This document shows, one piece after another, positions 1-9,146 of a stretch of 64,000 bases of DNA (the first letter of the stretch is position 1; each line of letters starts with the position of its first letter). Where the stretch lies: assembly GCF_002150735.1 (NCBI RefSeq), contig NZ_MUKA01000004.1:1-64000 (forward strand), read 5' to 3'. Below the pieces are notes generated by a model that searched no databases, had not been told where the DNA came from, and saw nothing but the letters and a program-made list of their open reading frames with translations. Both the position numbers and the translations under genes were made by a program. This stretch comes from Streptomyces africanus (GTDB taxonomy: Bacteria; Actinomycetota; Actinomycetes; Streptomycetales; Streptomycetaceae).

Positions 1-1905
1 GTCGAGCTGATGTGGGTCAAGGGGTCCGGTGGGGATCTCGGGACGCTGACCGAGGCCGGGCTGGCCGTGCTGCGGCTGGACCGGATGCGGGCGCTCGTCG
101 ACGTCTACCCGGGTGTCGAGCGCGAGGACGAGATGGTCGCCGCGTTCGACTACTGCCTGCACGGGAAGGGCGGTGCGGCTCCGTCCATCGACACCGCCAT
201 GCACGGGCTCGTCGAGGCCGCGCACGTCGATCATCTGCACCCGGACTCCGGGATCGCGCTGGCGTGTGCCGCCGACGGCGAGAAGCTGACCGCCGAGTGT
301 TTCGGGGACAGTGTCGTGTGGGTGCCGTGGCGGCGGCCCGGATTCCAGCTGGGGCTGGACATCGCGGCCGTGAAGGAGGCCAATCCGCAGGCCATCGGGT
401 GCGTTCTCGGCGGGCACGGGATCACCGCCTGGGGTGACACGTCCGAGGAGTGCGAGCGGAACTCGCTGCACATCATCCGGACCGCGGAGAAGTTCCTCGC
501 CGAGCGCGGCAAGGACGAGCCCTTCGGTCCGGTGATCGAGGGGTACGCCGCGCTGAGTGCCGGGGAGCGCCGGGAGCGGGCCGCCGCGCTCGCGCCGTAC
601 GTCCGTGCCCTCGCCTCCCAGGACCGGCCTCAGGTCGGGCACTTCGACGACTCCGAGGTCGTGCTCGACTTCCTCGCGAGCGCCGAGCATCCGCGGCTGG
701 CCGCGCTGGGCACCTCCTGCCCGGACCACTTCCTGCGGACCAAGGTCCGGCCGCTGGTCCTCGACCTGCCGCCGACCGCTTCGCTCGACGAGGCCGTCGC
801 CCGGCTGAAGGAGCTGCACGCGGAGTACCGCGAGGAGTACGCCGCCTACTACCAGCGGCACGCCGAACCCGACTCCCCCGCCATGCGCGGTGCCGACCCG
901 GCGATCGTGCTGGTCCCGGGCGTGGGCATGTTCAGCTTCGGCAAGGACAAGCAGACCGCCCGGGTGGCCGGGGAGTTCTACGTCAACGCCATCAATGTGA
1001 TGCGCGGCGCGGAGGCGGTGTCCACGTACGCGCCGATCGAGGAGTCCGAGAAGTTCCGCATCGAGTACTGGGCCCTCGAGGAGGCCAAGCTCCAGCGGAT
1101 GTCGAAGCCCAAGGCGCTCGCGACGCGGGTGGCGCTGGTGACCGGTGCCGGCAGCGGGATCGGGAAGGCCATCGCGCACCGGCTGGCCGCCGAGGGCGCC
1201 TGTGTCGTCGTGGCCGACCTGAACGGCGAGAACGCGGCCGCGGTCGCCGACGAGCTGGGCGGTCCGGACAAGGCCGTCGCCGTGACCGTGGACGTCACGT
1301 CCGAGGAGCAGATCGCCGAGGCGTTCCGGGCGGCCGTACTGGCCTTCGGCGGTGTCGATCTCGTCGTCAACAACGCCGGCATCTCGATCTCCAAGCCGCT
1401 GCTGGAGACCTCGGCGAAGGACTGGGACCTGCAGCACGACATCATGGCGCGCGGGTCCTTCCTGGTGTCGCGGGAAGCGGCGCGGGTGATGATCGCGCAG
1501 GAGCTGGGCGGCGACATCGTCTACATCGCGTCGAAGAACGCCGTGTTCGCCGGGCCCAACAACATCGCCTACTCCGCCACCAAGGCCGACCAGGCCCACC
1601 AGGTGCGGCTGCTCGCCGCCGAGCTGGGCGAGCACGGCATCCGCGTCAACGGCGTCAACCCGGACGGGGTCGTGCGCGGCTCCGGGATCTTCGCCGGCGG
1701 GTGGGGGGCCCAGCGGGCGGCCGTGTACGGGGTCGAGGAGGAGAAGCTCGGCGAGTTCTACGCCCAGCGGACCATCCTCAAGCGTGAGGTGCTGCCCGAG
1801 CATGTCGCGAACGCGGTCTTCGCCCTCACCGGCGGCGATCTGACCCACACCACCGGGCTGCACGTCCCGGTCGACGCCGGCGTCGCGGCCGCCTTCCTGC
1901 GGTGA
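1..1905 (+). CDS. Bifunctional rhamnulose-1-phosphate aldolase / L-lactaldehyde dehydrogenase (RhaEW-like), 5' end outside window
   Basis: This is a fusion enzyme that in known families splits L-rhamnulose-1-phosphate into DHAP and L-lactaldehyde and oxidises the aldehyde to L-lactate. The reading frame is open from base 1 (Val-Glu-Leu before the first Met), so the N-terminus lies upstream and 634 residues are visible. The first half is a class II aldolase/adducin domain with a metal-type motif AAHVDHLHPD. The second half, from about visible residue 375, is a short-chain dehydrogenase with nucleotide-binding TGAGSGIGKA, NNAG and catalytic AYSATK. It overlaps the rhamnulokinase start by GTGA, so the two are translationally coupled. 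The whole-family length is near 680 residues, so little is missing. The assignment is strong because of the kinase partner; the exact aldolase substrate is inferred. Confidence 0.9.
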   Translation, partial: VELMWVKGSGGDLGTLTEAGLAVLRLDRMRALVDVYPGVEREDEMVAAFDYCLHGKGGAAPSIDTAMHGLVEAAHVDHLHPDSGIALACAADGEKLTAECFGDSVVWVPWRRPGFQLGLDIAAVKEANPQAIGCVLGGHGITAWGDTSEECERNSLHIIRTAEKFLAERGKDEPFGPVIEGYAALSAGERRERAAALAPYVRALASQDRPQVGHFDDSEVVLDFLASAEHPRLAALGTSCPDHFLRTKVRPLVLDLPPTASLDEAVARLKELHAEYREEYAAYYQRHAEPDSPAMRGADPAIVLVPGVGMFSFGKDKQTARVAGEFYVNAINVMRGAEAVSTYAPIEESEKFRIEYWALEEAKLQRMSKPKALATRVALVTGAGSGIGKAIAHRLAAEGACVVVADLNGENAAAVADELGGPDKAVAVTVDVTSEEQIAEAFRAAVLAFGGVDLVVNNAGISISKPLLETSAKDWDLQHDIMARGSFLVSREAARVMIAQELGGDIVYIASKNAVFAGPNNIAYSATKADQAHQVRLLAAELGEHGIRVNGVNPDGVVRGSGIFAGGWGAQRAAVYGVEEEKLGEFYAQRTILKREVLPEHVANAVFALTGGDLTHTTGLHVPVDAGVAAAFLR

Positions 1906-3350
1906 GCGCGGCCGTGAAGTCGTACGCCGCGGTCGACCTCGGCGCGTCCAGCGGGCGCGTCATGGCCGGCCGCGTCGGCCCCGACAGCCTGGAGCTGACC
2001 GAGGCGCACCGCTTCCCGAACCGGCCCGTGCGCGTGCCCGAGGGACTGCGCTGGGATGTTCTCGGTCTGTATGCGGGCGTGCTGGACGGGCTGAAGGCGG
2101 CCGGGCAGGTCGACTCCGTCGGGATCGACAGCTGGGCCGTGGACTACGGGCTGCTCGACGCGGACGGGGCGCTGCTCGGCAATCCCGTGCACTACCGGGA
2201 CCCGCGGACGGAGGGGGTCGCGGAGAAGGTGTGGGCGACCGTCCCGGCCGAGGAGCTGTACGCGGCGACAGGGTTGCAGTACGCGCCCTTCAACACCCTG
2301 TACCAGCTGACGGCGGCCCGGTCCTCCGCCCAGCTGTCCGCAGCCCGGCGGCTGCTGCTCATCCCCGACCTGCTGACGTACTGGCTCACCGGCGAGCAGG
2401 GCACCGAGCTCACCAACGCCTCGACGACCCAGCTGATCGATCCCCGCACGCGCGACTGGTCGTACGACATCGCCTCGCGGCTGGGGATCGACCTGGGGCT
2501 GTTCGCTCCGCTGCGGCAGCCCGGTGATCCGGCGGGTGTGCTGCGCGGCGCGGTGCTGGAGGAGACCGGGCTGACCGGGCCCGTGCCCGTGACGGCGGTC
2601 GGGTCGCACGACACGGCGTCGGCCGTGGCCGCCGTACCCGCCGGTCGGGAACGGTTCGCGTACATCTGCACCGGCACCTGGTCCCTGGCCGGTCTGGAGC
2701 TGGACGCGCCGGTGCTGACCGAGGAGAGCCGGGCGGCCAACTTCACCAACGAGCTCGGGCTGGACGGCACGGTCCGGTATCTGCGCAACATCATGGGGCT
2801 GTGGCTGCTCCAGGAGTGCGTGCGGGCCTGGGGCGAGCCGGACCTGGGCGCGCTGCTGCTGGAGGCGTCCAAGGCGGAGGCGCTGCGGTCGGTCGTGGAC
2901 GCGGGCGACGCGGCGTTCCTCGCGCCGGGGCGGATGCCGGAGCGGATCGCCGAGGCGTGCCGGGCCTCGGGGCAGCCGGTGCCGCAGTCGCCGGCCGAGG
3001 TGACGCGTTGCATCCTCGACTCCCTCGCCCTCGCCCACCGCAAGGCCGTCCTGGACGCGCAGCGGCTCGCCGGGCATCCGGTCGACGTGGTGCACGTGGT
3101 GGGCGGCGGTACGCGCAACGCGCTGCTGTGCCAGCTGACCGCCGACGCGTGCGGCCTGCCGGTGGTGGCGGGGCCGACCGAGGCCGCCGCCCTGGGGAAC
3201 GTACTCGTGCAGGCGCGGGCCCACGGTCTGGCCGGTGACCTGGCGGGGATGCGGCGGCTGCTCGTCCGTACGCAGCCGCTCACGCGCTACGAGCCGCGCG
3301 GCGGGACCGAGCGGTGGCGCGCCGCGCAGGACCGGCTCGCCGGGGACTGA
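1902..3350 (+). CDS. rhaB: Rhamnulokinase
   Basis: An FGGY-family carbohydrate kinase of 482 residues that phosphorylates L-rhamnulose at C1 in the cytoplasm. The N-terminal phosphate-binding motif VDLGASSGRVMAG is at residues 10-22. The second ATPase-domain signature VVGGGTRNALLCQLTAD lies near residue 400, followed by the AALGN motif typical of rhamnulokinases rather than xylulokinases. The GTG start overlaps the stop of the aldolase/dehydrogenase gene by four bases, placing both in one operon and supporting the rhamnose assignment. The kinase makes the substrate that the upstream enzyme cleaves. No promoter is visible between them. Confidence 0.92.
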   Translation: MSAAVKSYAAVDLGASSGRVMAGRVGPDSLELTEAHRFPNRPVRVPEGLRWDVLGLYAGVLDGLKAAGQVDSVGIDSWAVDYGLLDADGALLGNPVHYRDPRTEGVAEKVWATVPAEELYAATGLQYAPFNTLYQLTAARSSAQLSAARRLLLIPDLLTYWLTGEQGTELTNASTTQLIDPRTRDWSYDIASRLGIDLGLFAPLRQPGDPAGVLRGAVLEETGLTGPVPVTAVGSHDTASAVAAVPAGRERFAYICTGTWSLAGLELDAPVLTEESRAANFTNELGLDGTVRYLRNIMGLWLLQECVRAWGEPDLGALLLEASKAEALRSVVDAGDAAFLAPGRMPERIAEACRASGQPVPQSPAEVTRCILDSLALAHRKAVLDAQRLAGHPVDVVHVVGGGTRNALLCQLTADACGLPVVAGPTEAAALGNVLVQARAHGLAGDLAGMRRLLVRTQPLTRYEPRGGTERWRAAQDRLAGD

Positions 3351-3420
3351 CGGGGTCTCCCCCCGGTCCCGTCCCCGCACTACGCTGCACTCATCCGATG
3401 ATCGACCACAAGGAGCCGCG

Positions 3421-4176
3421 ATGCGTGTCGCCCTGTTCCTGACCTGCGTCAACGACACGCTCTACCCGGACACCGGGCGCGCCGTGGTGAAACTGCTGAC
3501 CAGACTGGGCGTCGATGTCGACTTCCCGATGGCGCAGACCTGCTGCGGCCAGGCGCACTACAACACCGGATACCGTCACGAGGCCGAGCCCCTCGCCCGG
3601 CACTTCTCCGATGTCTTCGGCGAGTACGAGGCGATCGTGACGCCGTCCGGATCGTGCGGGGCGATGGTGCGGGAGCTGTATCCGCGGATGGGCGAGCGGG
3701 CCCGGGCCGAGGGGCGCGGGGACACCCTCGCGGCGACGCTGGCGCCGGTCGTGCCGAAGACGTACGAGCTCACGGAGTTCCTGGTGGACGTGCTGGGCGT
3801 GACGGACGTCGGGGCGTACTACCCGCACAAGGTGACCTACCACCCGACCTGTCACGGTCTGCGCGGGCTGGGCCTCGGCGACCGGCCGAGGCGGCTGCTC
3901 CAGGCCGTGAAGGGGCTGGAGCTGGCCGAGCTGCCGGGGGCCGACGAGTGCTGCGGGTTCGGCGGCACCTTCGCGCTGAAGAACGCCGACGTCTCGGCGG
4001 CGATGGGCGCCGACAAGGTGCGCAACGCCGAGTCGACGGGCGCCGAGGTGCTGTGCGCGGCCGACAACTCCTGTCTGATGCACATCGGCGGGACGATGAC
4101 CCGGCTGCGGACCGGTATGCGGCCGGTGCACATCGCGGAGATCCTGGCGAGCACGGAGGAGGAACCGGCCGTATGA
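3421..4176 (+). CDS. lutA: Lactate utilisation protein A, CCG-domain Fe-S subunit
   Basis: A 251-residue subunit of the LutABC L-lactate oxidising complex. Two CCG repeats (TCCGQAHYNTG and ECCGFGGTF) are the cysteine-rich metal-binding motifs of the GlpC/heterodisulfide reductase family. The ATG at 3421 is chosen because AAGGAG lies at a normal distance (3411-3416); the open frame upstream lacks such support. Its end overlaps lutB by ATGA. A 70-base gap separates it from rhaB, so it may have its own promoter (a TACGCT -10-like hexamer at 3381-3386 is only suggestive) or be read through from the rhamnose genes. L-lactate is the expected end product of the upstream fusion enzyme. Confidence 0.92.
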   Translation: MRVALFLTCVNDTLYPDTGRAVVKLLTRLGVDVDFPMAQTCCGQAHYNTGYRHEAEPLARHFSDVFGEYEAIVTPSGSCGAMVRELYPRMGERARAEGRGDTLAATLAPVVPKTYELTEFLVDVLGVTDVGAYYPHKVTYHPTCHGLRGLGLGDRPRRLLQAVKGLELAELPGADECCGFGGTFALKNADVSAAMGADKVRNAESTGAEVLCAADNSCLMHIGGTMTRLRTGMRPVHIAEILASTEEEPAV

Positions 4177-5651
4177 GCGGGACGTATCTCGGGATGCCGG
4201 CGTTTCCGGAGGCCGCGCGGGAGGCCGTGGGCGACACGACCCTGCGCGGCAATCTGCGGCACGCCACGCACACCATCCGCGCCAAGCGGGCCAAGGCCGT
4301 GGCCGAGGTGTCCGACTGGGCCGAGCTGCGCGAGGCGGGCAAGCGGATCAAGGACCACACGCTGCGCCATCTCGACCGCTATCTGGAGCAGTTGGAGGAG
4401 GCGGTGACGGCGGCCGGCGGCATCGTCCACTGGGCCGCCGACGCGGCCGAGGCCAACGAGATCGTCACCCAGCTCGTGAAGATGACCGGCGAATCGGAGG
4501 TCGTCAAGGTCAAGTCGATGGCCACGCAGGAGATCGGGCTCAACGAGGCGCTTCAGGCCGAGGGCATCCGCGCCTACGAGACGGATCTCGCCGAGCTGAT
4601 CGTGCAGTTGGGCAGGGACCGGCCCTCGCACATCCTCGTCCCGGCCATCCACCGCAACCGCGGCGAGATCCGCGACATCTTCTCCCGTGAGATGAGCGAG
4701 TGGGGCCGCCCGGCCCCCGAGGGCCTCACCGACACGCCCGCCGAACTCGCCGAGGCGGCCCGGCTGCACCTGCGGGAGAAGTTCCTGCGCGCCAAGGTCG
4801 GCATCTCCGGCGCCAACTTCATGGTCGCCGAGACGGGCACGCTGGTGGTCGTGGAGTCGGAGGGCAACGGCCGGATGTGCCTGACGCTGCCCGAGACGCT
4901 GATCTCGGTCGTCGGCATCGAGAAGATCGTGCCGACGTGGCGGGACCTGGAGGTGTTCCTGCAGACCCTCCCCCGCTCCTCGACGGCCGAGCGCATGAAC
5001 CCCTACACGTCCACCTGGACCGGGACGACCGACGGGGACGGGCCGAGCACCTTCCATCTGGTGCTGCTGGACAACGGCCGCACCGACACCCTCGCCGACG
5101 AGGTCGGCCGGCAGGCGCTGCGCTGCATCCGCTGCTCGGCGTGCCTGAACGTGTGCCCCGTGTACGAGCGGGCCGGCGGCCACGCGTACGGCTCGGTGTA
5201 CCCGGGGCCGATCGGCGCGATCCTCAGCCCTCAACTACGGGGCACGGGCAGCGAGATCGACGCCTCGCTGCCGTACGCGTCCTCGCTGTGCGGCGCGTGC
5301 TACGAGGTGTGCCCGGTCGCCATCGACATCCCCGAGGTGCTGGTGCATCTGCGGGAACGGGTGGTGGAGGGCGGGGAGGTCACCCGGGAGGGCAACAAGG
5401 TGGTGCTGCGGCCGGCGAAGGGGCATGCCGCCGAGCGGGCGGCGATGCGCGCGGCACGCTGGGCGTTCACGCACCCGGGCGCGCTGCGCACCGGCCAGCG
5501 CGCCGCCTCCCGGACCCGGCGCTTCCATCCCCGTACGCTGCCGGGGCCCGGCCGGGCCTGGAGCGGGACCCGGGATCTGCCACCGGTGCCCGCCGAGCCG
5601 TTCCGGGACTGGTGGCAGCGGACGCACGGCGGGAAGGACGGGGCCAAGTGA
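4173..5651 (+). CDS. lutB: Lactate utilisation protein B, [4Fe-4S] LUD-domain subunit
   Basis: The 492-residue iron-sulfur subunit of the LutABC complex. The N-terminal two thirds form the LUD domain. The C-terminal third carries two ferredoxin-type clusters, CIRCSACLNVCP and CGACYEVCP, spaced as in known LutB. It is coupled to lutA by ATGA and to lutC by GTGA, so the three subunits are likely made in step. Length and motifs are normal for the family. The C-terminal tail is rich in Arg and Pro, as in other actinobacterial members. Confidence 0.93.
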   Translation: MSGTYLGMPAFPEAAREAVGDTTLRGNLRHATHTIRAKRAKAVAEVSDWAELREAGKRIKDHTLRHLDRYLEQLEEAVTAAGGIVHWAADAAEANEIVTQLVKMTGESEVVKVKSMATQEIGLNEALQAEGIRAYETDLAELIVQLGRDRPSHILVPAIHRNRGEIRDIFSREMSEWGRPAPEGLTDTPAELAEAARLHLREKFLRAKVGISGANFMVAETGTLVVVESEGNGRMCLTLPETLISVVGIEKIVPTWRDLEVFLQTLPRSSTAERMNPYTSTWTGTTDGDGPSTFHLVLLDNGRTDTLADEVGRQALRCIRCSACLNVCPVYERAGGHAYGSVYPGPIGAILSPQLRGTGSEIDASLPYASSLCGACYEVCPVAIDIPEVLVHLRERVVEGGEVTREGNKVVLRPAKGHAAERAAMRAARWAFTHPGALRTGQRAASRTRRFHPRTLPGPGRAWSGTRDLPPVPAEPFRDWWQRTHGGKDGAK

Positions 5652-6295
5652 CCAGCAGGGAACGGATTCTCGGGCGGGTACGGCGCGCGCTGGCGGACGT
5701 GCCACGCGACGACATGCCGTACGAGCAGGCGGTTTCGCGTGACTATGCGCGCAAGCACGGGGACCGGAGCGTCTCGGAGACGGTGGAGCTGCTCGCCGAG
5801 AACCTGGCGGACTACCGGGCGATCGTGCACCGTACCGAGGCCGAGGGGCTGGCCGGGCTGATCGCGGGGCTCCTGGAGAAGCGCGGCTCGGCGTCGGTGC
5901 TGGTGCCGCCCGGGCTGGACGAGGGGTGGCTGGCGGCGACCGGTGTGACCCGGGTGGCGGACCGGGCGGAGAGCACGCCGGATGAACTCGACCGGGTGGA
6001 CAGTGTGGTGACGGCCTGTGCGGTCGCGATCGCGGAGACCGGGACGATCGTGCTGGACGGCTCTCCCGACCAGGGCCGCCGCCGGATCACGCTCGTCCCG
6101 GACCACCACATCTGTGTCGTGCGCGTCCCCGGCCAGGTCGTGTCGTCGGTGCCGCAGGGGCTGGAACGCCTCGACCCGGCGCGGCCGTTGACGTGGATCT
6201 CCGGGCCGTCGGCGACCAGTGACATCGAGCTGGACCGGGTCGAGGGGGTGCACGGGCCGCGCACGCTGGAGGTGATCCTGGTGGGCGGCGCCTGA
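5648..6295 (+). CDS. lutC: Lactate utilisation protein C, LUD domain
   Basis: A 215-residue protein made almost entirely of an LUD domain, with the family core AIAETGTIVLDGS near residue 125 and the following RRITLVPDHHICVV strand. It begins with GTG overlapping the lutB stop. It completes the LutABC set, which oxidises L-lactate to pyruvate with electrons leaving through the Fe-S subunits. The operon appears to end here: 188 bases follow before the next gene, with only a weak GC-rich inverted repeat after the stop. Confidence 0.9.
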   Translation: MTSRERILGRVRRALADVPRDDMPYEQAVSRDYARKHGDRSVSETVELLAENLADYRAIVHRTEAEGLAGLIAGLLEKRGSASVLVPPGLDEGWLAATGVTRVADRAESTPDELDRVDSVVTACAVAIAETGTIVLDGSPDQGRRRITLVPDHHICVVRVPGQVVSSVPQGLERLDPARPLTWISGPSATSDIELDRVEGVHGPRTLEVILVGGA

Positions 6296-6483
6296 CGGGC
6301 GGAGCGCCGGCTCAGGGCAGGATCGCGTCGACGTGGCCGCCGTCGCCGCGCAGGGCACTGGGGGGTGTCGTCGAGCACACCCCGCGATACGGGTTCTGCG
6401 CGCGGAGCCTCCGTGCCATCATCGGTGAGCAAGCGCTTGGACACCTATCTGCCCTGCCCACTGCCGCCGACCTGGAGGCCCCG

Positions 6484-7341
6484 TTGTTCACATCCGTCGA
6501 CGACGTCTCCGCACGTCTGGCCGAGACCGGCTATCTCGCCTCGCCCGCCGTCGCCACGACCGTCTTCCTCGCCGACCGCCTGGGCAAGCCGCTGCTGGTG
6601 GAGGGTCCGGCCGGTGTCGGCAAGACGGAGCTCGCCAAGGCCGTCGCCGAGGTCGCGGGGGCGCGGCTGGTCCGTCTCCAGTGCTACGAGGGGGTCGACG
6701 AGTCCCGGGCGCTGTACGAGTGGAACCACGCCAAGCAGCTCCTGCGCATCAGCGCGGGCCGCGACGAGACGTGGGACGAGACGCGCACGGACATCTTCAG
6801 CGAGGAGTTCCTGCTCACGCGGCCGCTGCTGACCGCCATCCGGGGCGACGAGCCGAAGGTGCTGCTGATCGACGAGACCGACAAGGCGGACGTGGAGGTG
6901 GAGGGCCTGCTCCTGGAGGTGCTCAGCGACTTCCAGGTGACCGTGCCGGAGCTGGGCACCATCACCGCGACGCGCCGCCCCTTCGTCGTCCTCACGTCCA
7001 ACGCGAGCCGGGAGCTGTCCGAGGCGCTGCGCCGCCGCTGTCTCTTCCTCCACATCGGCTTCCCCGAGGAGGAGCTGGAGCGCCGGATCGTACGGCTGAA
7101 GGTGCCGGGGCTCGACGAGGCGCTGGCCCGCTCGGTCGTCCGGGTCGTGGGTGCGCTGCGGGCGATGGACCTGCGTAAGGTGCCGTCGGTCGCCGAGACC
7201 ATCGACTGGGCGCGCACGCTGCTCGCCCTCGGTGCGGACACCCTGGACGAGACGGTCGTGCGGGCCACCCTCGGGGTGCTTCTCAAGCACCAGGACGACG
7301 TGCTCAAGGCGACCGCCAAGCTCGACCTGGACGCCCTGTGA
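6484..7341 (+). CDS. MoxR-family AAA+ ATPase
   Basis: A 285-residue AAA+ ATPase of the MoxR/CoxD type, chaperone-like enzymes that work with a VWA-domain partner. Walker A GPAGVGKTEL is at about residue 40 and Walker B VLLIDETDKAD near residue 135, with sensor-1 VLTSNASRE. The TTG start is supported by GGAGG at 6474-6478. The VWA partner follows with a GTGA overlap. In carbon-monoxide dehydrogenase operons this pair (CoxD/CoxE) matures a molybdenum enzyme, but no Mo-hydroxylase genes are in this window, so the client is unknown. Confidence 0.88.
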   Translation: MFTSVDDVSARLAETGYLASPAVATTVFLADRLGKPLLVEGPAGVGKTELAKAVAEVAGARLVRLQCYEGVDESRALYEWNHAKQLLRISAGRDETWDETRTDIFSEEFLLTRPLLTAIRGDEPKVLLIDETDKADVEVEGLLLEVLSDFQVTVPELGTITATRRPFVVLTSNASRELSEALRRRCLFLHIGFPEEELERRIVRLKVPGLDEALARSVVRVVGALRAMDLRKVPSVAETIDWARTLLALGADTLDETVVRATLGVLLKHQDDVLKATAKLDLDAL

Positions 7342-8696
7342 CCACTCCGGCGGGCGTCGCGGAGCGGCTGACCTCCCTGGTCGGGGCGCTGCGCGCGCAC
7401 GGCATCCGGATCGGCACCGGTGAGACGGTCGACGCGGCACGGGCGGTCGAGGCGCTCGGCCTCGCGGACCGGGAATTGCTGCGCGAGGGGCTCGCGGCGA
7501 CGCTGCTGCACGGCCCCGGCGGGCGGCAGGTGTTCGACCCGGTCTTCGACCTGTACTTCCCGCGCGGTGTCGGCAGGCCGGAGGAGAGGGCCGCGGGCCG
7601 GGACGATCTGCGCGACCGACTGGCGGCCGCGCTCGCCGCCGACGACCAGGTGCTGCTGGGCCGGCTGGCGGTGGAGGCGGTCGACGGTTTCGGCGGGTAC
7701 GGTTCCGCGCCGGAGTCGGACGGCTGGTCGTCGTACCAGACGCTGGAACGACTGCGTCCGCAGACTCTGCTCGCCCGGGTCCGCGACGACGTGCGCGGCA
7801 GGGGCGGGGGTGAGGGGTTCGCGGACCGGCTGCTGGAGGACGAGATCCGGCGGCGTATCGAAACCTTCCGCGCGTTGGTGGCGGCGGAGGCGCGGCGCCG
7901 GGTGGCCGAGCGGCGCGGGCGGGACGAGATCGCCCGGCGGGCGGTGGCCCCGACCGTCGACCAGGTCGAGTTCCTGTTCGCCGGAAAGGCCCGCCTGGCC
8001 GAGTTGCGCAGGACGGTTCAGCCGCTCGCCCGCAAGCTCGCGACCCGGCTCGCGGCCCGCCGCCGCCGTGCCTCCCGGGGCGCGATCGACCTGCGGCGGA
8101 CCCTGCGCGGCTCGCTGTCGACGGGCGGGGTGCCGATGAAGCCGGTACTGCGCCGGCGGCGTCCGGTCCGCCCCGAACTGGTGCTGCTGTGTGATGTGTC
8201 CGGATCGGTGTCCGGCTTCTCCGACTTCACGATGCTGCTGGTGCAGGCGCTGCACGACCAGTTCAGCAAGGTACGGGTGTTCGCCTTCGTCAACCGGATC
8301 GACGAGGTGACCGGCCTCCTGCGGCATGGCACCGCGGACCCGGAAGGACTCAGTGCCCGTATCCAGGCGGAGGCCACGCTCACGGGCTGGCACGGCAGCA
8401 GCGACTACGGCATGGCGCTGGGCGAGTTCGCGGAACGCCACGGCGACGCGGTCGGCCCGCGCACGACCGTGTTCGTCCTCGGTGACGCCCGCACGAACAT
8501 GAGCGATCCGAACCTGCCGGCCGTACGGCAGATCGCCGAACGGGCCCGCCGCGTCTACTGGCTGAACCCCGAGCAGCGGTCGCGCTGGGGCACGGGCGAT
8601 TCCGCCGCGCCCGCCTACGCCGAGCTGGTCGAGATGCACGAGTGCCGCACCGTCCGGCAGTTGAGCGTCCTGGTGGGGCGGCTGCTGCCGGTGTGA
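7338..8696 (+). CDS. VWA-domain protein, CoxE-like partner of MoxR ATPase
   Basis: A 452-residue protein with an N-terminal helical region and a C-terminal von Willebrand A domain. The metal-ion-dependent adhesion site CDVSGSVSG (DxSxS) lies near residue 289 and a second acidic strand VFVLGDARTN near residue 380. It starts with GTG overlapping the MoxR stop, so it is co-translated with its presumed partner. MoxR-VWA pairs are thought to act as metal-insertion or remodelling chaperones; the target here is not evident. The 28 bases to the convergent cupin gene hold a short stem (GCCGT/ACGGC) that could end transcription from both sides. Confidence 0.85.
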   Translation: MTTPAGVAERLTSLVGALRAHGIRIGTGETVDAARAVEALGLADRELLREGLAATLLHGPGGRQVFDPVFDLYFPRGVGRPEERAAGRDDLRDRLAAALAADDQVLLGRLAVEAVDGFGGYGSAPESDGWSSYQTLERLRPQTLLARVRDDVRGRGGGEGFADRLLEDEIRRRIETFRALVAAEARRRVAERRGRDEIARRAVAPTVDQVEFLFAGKARLAELRRTVQPLARKLATRLAARRRRASRGAIDLRRTLRGSLSTGGVPMKPVLRRRRPVRPELVLLCDVSGSVSGFSDFTMLLVQALHDQFSKVRVFAFVNRIDEVTGLLRHGTADPEGLSARIQAEATLTGWHGSSDYGMALGEFAERHGDAVGPRTTVFVLGDARTNMSDPNLPAVRQIAERARRVYWLNPEQRSRWGTGDSAAPAYAELVEMHECRTVRQLSVLVGRLLPV

Positions 8697-8724
8697 CCGG
8701 GCGGCCGTACGAAGGACGGCGGGG

Positions 8725-9084
8725 CTAGTCCTTCTTGGCGTACTCCTTGGCCATGGTGCCCGCGAAGTCGTACACCACGCACTGGTCGTCGCCGACGACC
8801 CAGGCGTCGTGTCCTGGCGAGATGACGAACACGTCGCCGGGTCCGACTTCGCTTTCCGCTCCGTCGTCCATGCGGATGCGCATGCGGCCCGAGACGACGT
8901 AGCCGTTGTGGTGGATCTGACAGCTGTCGGTCCCGGCGATCGGAGCCACGGACTCGGACCAGCGCCAGCCTGGTTCGAACGTGGCGATGGCGAAGTCCAG
9001 TCCTGTCATATGGACGGCTTCCAGATGGCCTCGGGGGTAGTCGCGCCGCTCGTCCGGCTTGTCGAGCGTCTTGATCTCAAGCAT
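8725..9084 (-). CDS. Small cupin-domain protein
   Basis: A 119-residue single-domain cupin. The beta-barrel core runs from about residue 50 to 110, with IHHNGYVVSGRMRI as motif 1 and GPGDVFVISPGHDAWVVGD as motif 2. The usual glutamate of motif 1 (HxHxxxxxE) is absent, so any metal site is altered. The ATG is preceded by GAGGAG, which decides this start. It lies 62 bases downstream of the dehydratase on the same strand and may be part of that operon. Its substrate or ligand cannot be inferred. Confidence 0.8.
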   Translation of the reverse strand: MLEIKTLDKPDERRDYPRGHLEAVHMTGLDFAIATFEPGWRWSESVAPIAGTDSCQIHHNGYVVSGRMRIRMDDGAESEVGPGDVFVISPGHDAWVVGDDQCVVYDFAGTMAKEYAKKD

Positions 9085-9146
9085 GACGCTCCTCCTCAGG
9101 TGAGGGATGTGCTTCCATCGTCCGTCCGGCGGGCGGGCCGCGCCAT

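Noticed and set aside
6308..6360. Leftward fragment reading SALRGDGGHVDAILP then stop, which resembles the end of a dehydrogenase-type protein
   Set aside because: Too short and without upstream support in any frame; it could be chance in high-GC sequence, so it is not listed as a pseudogene.
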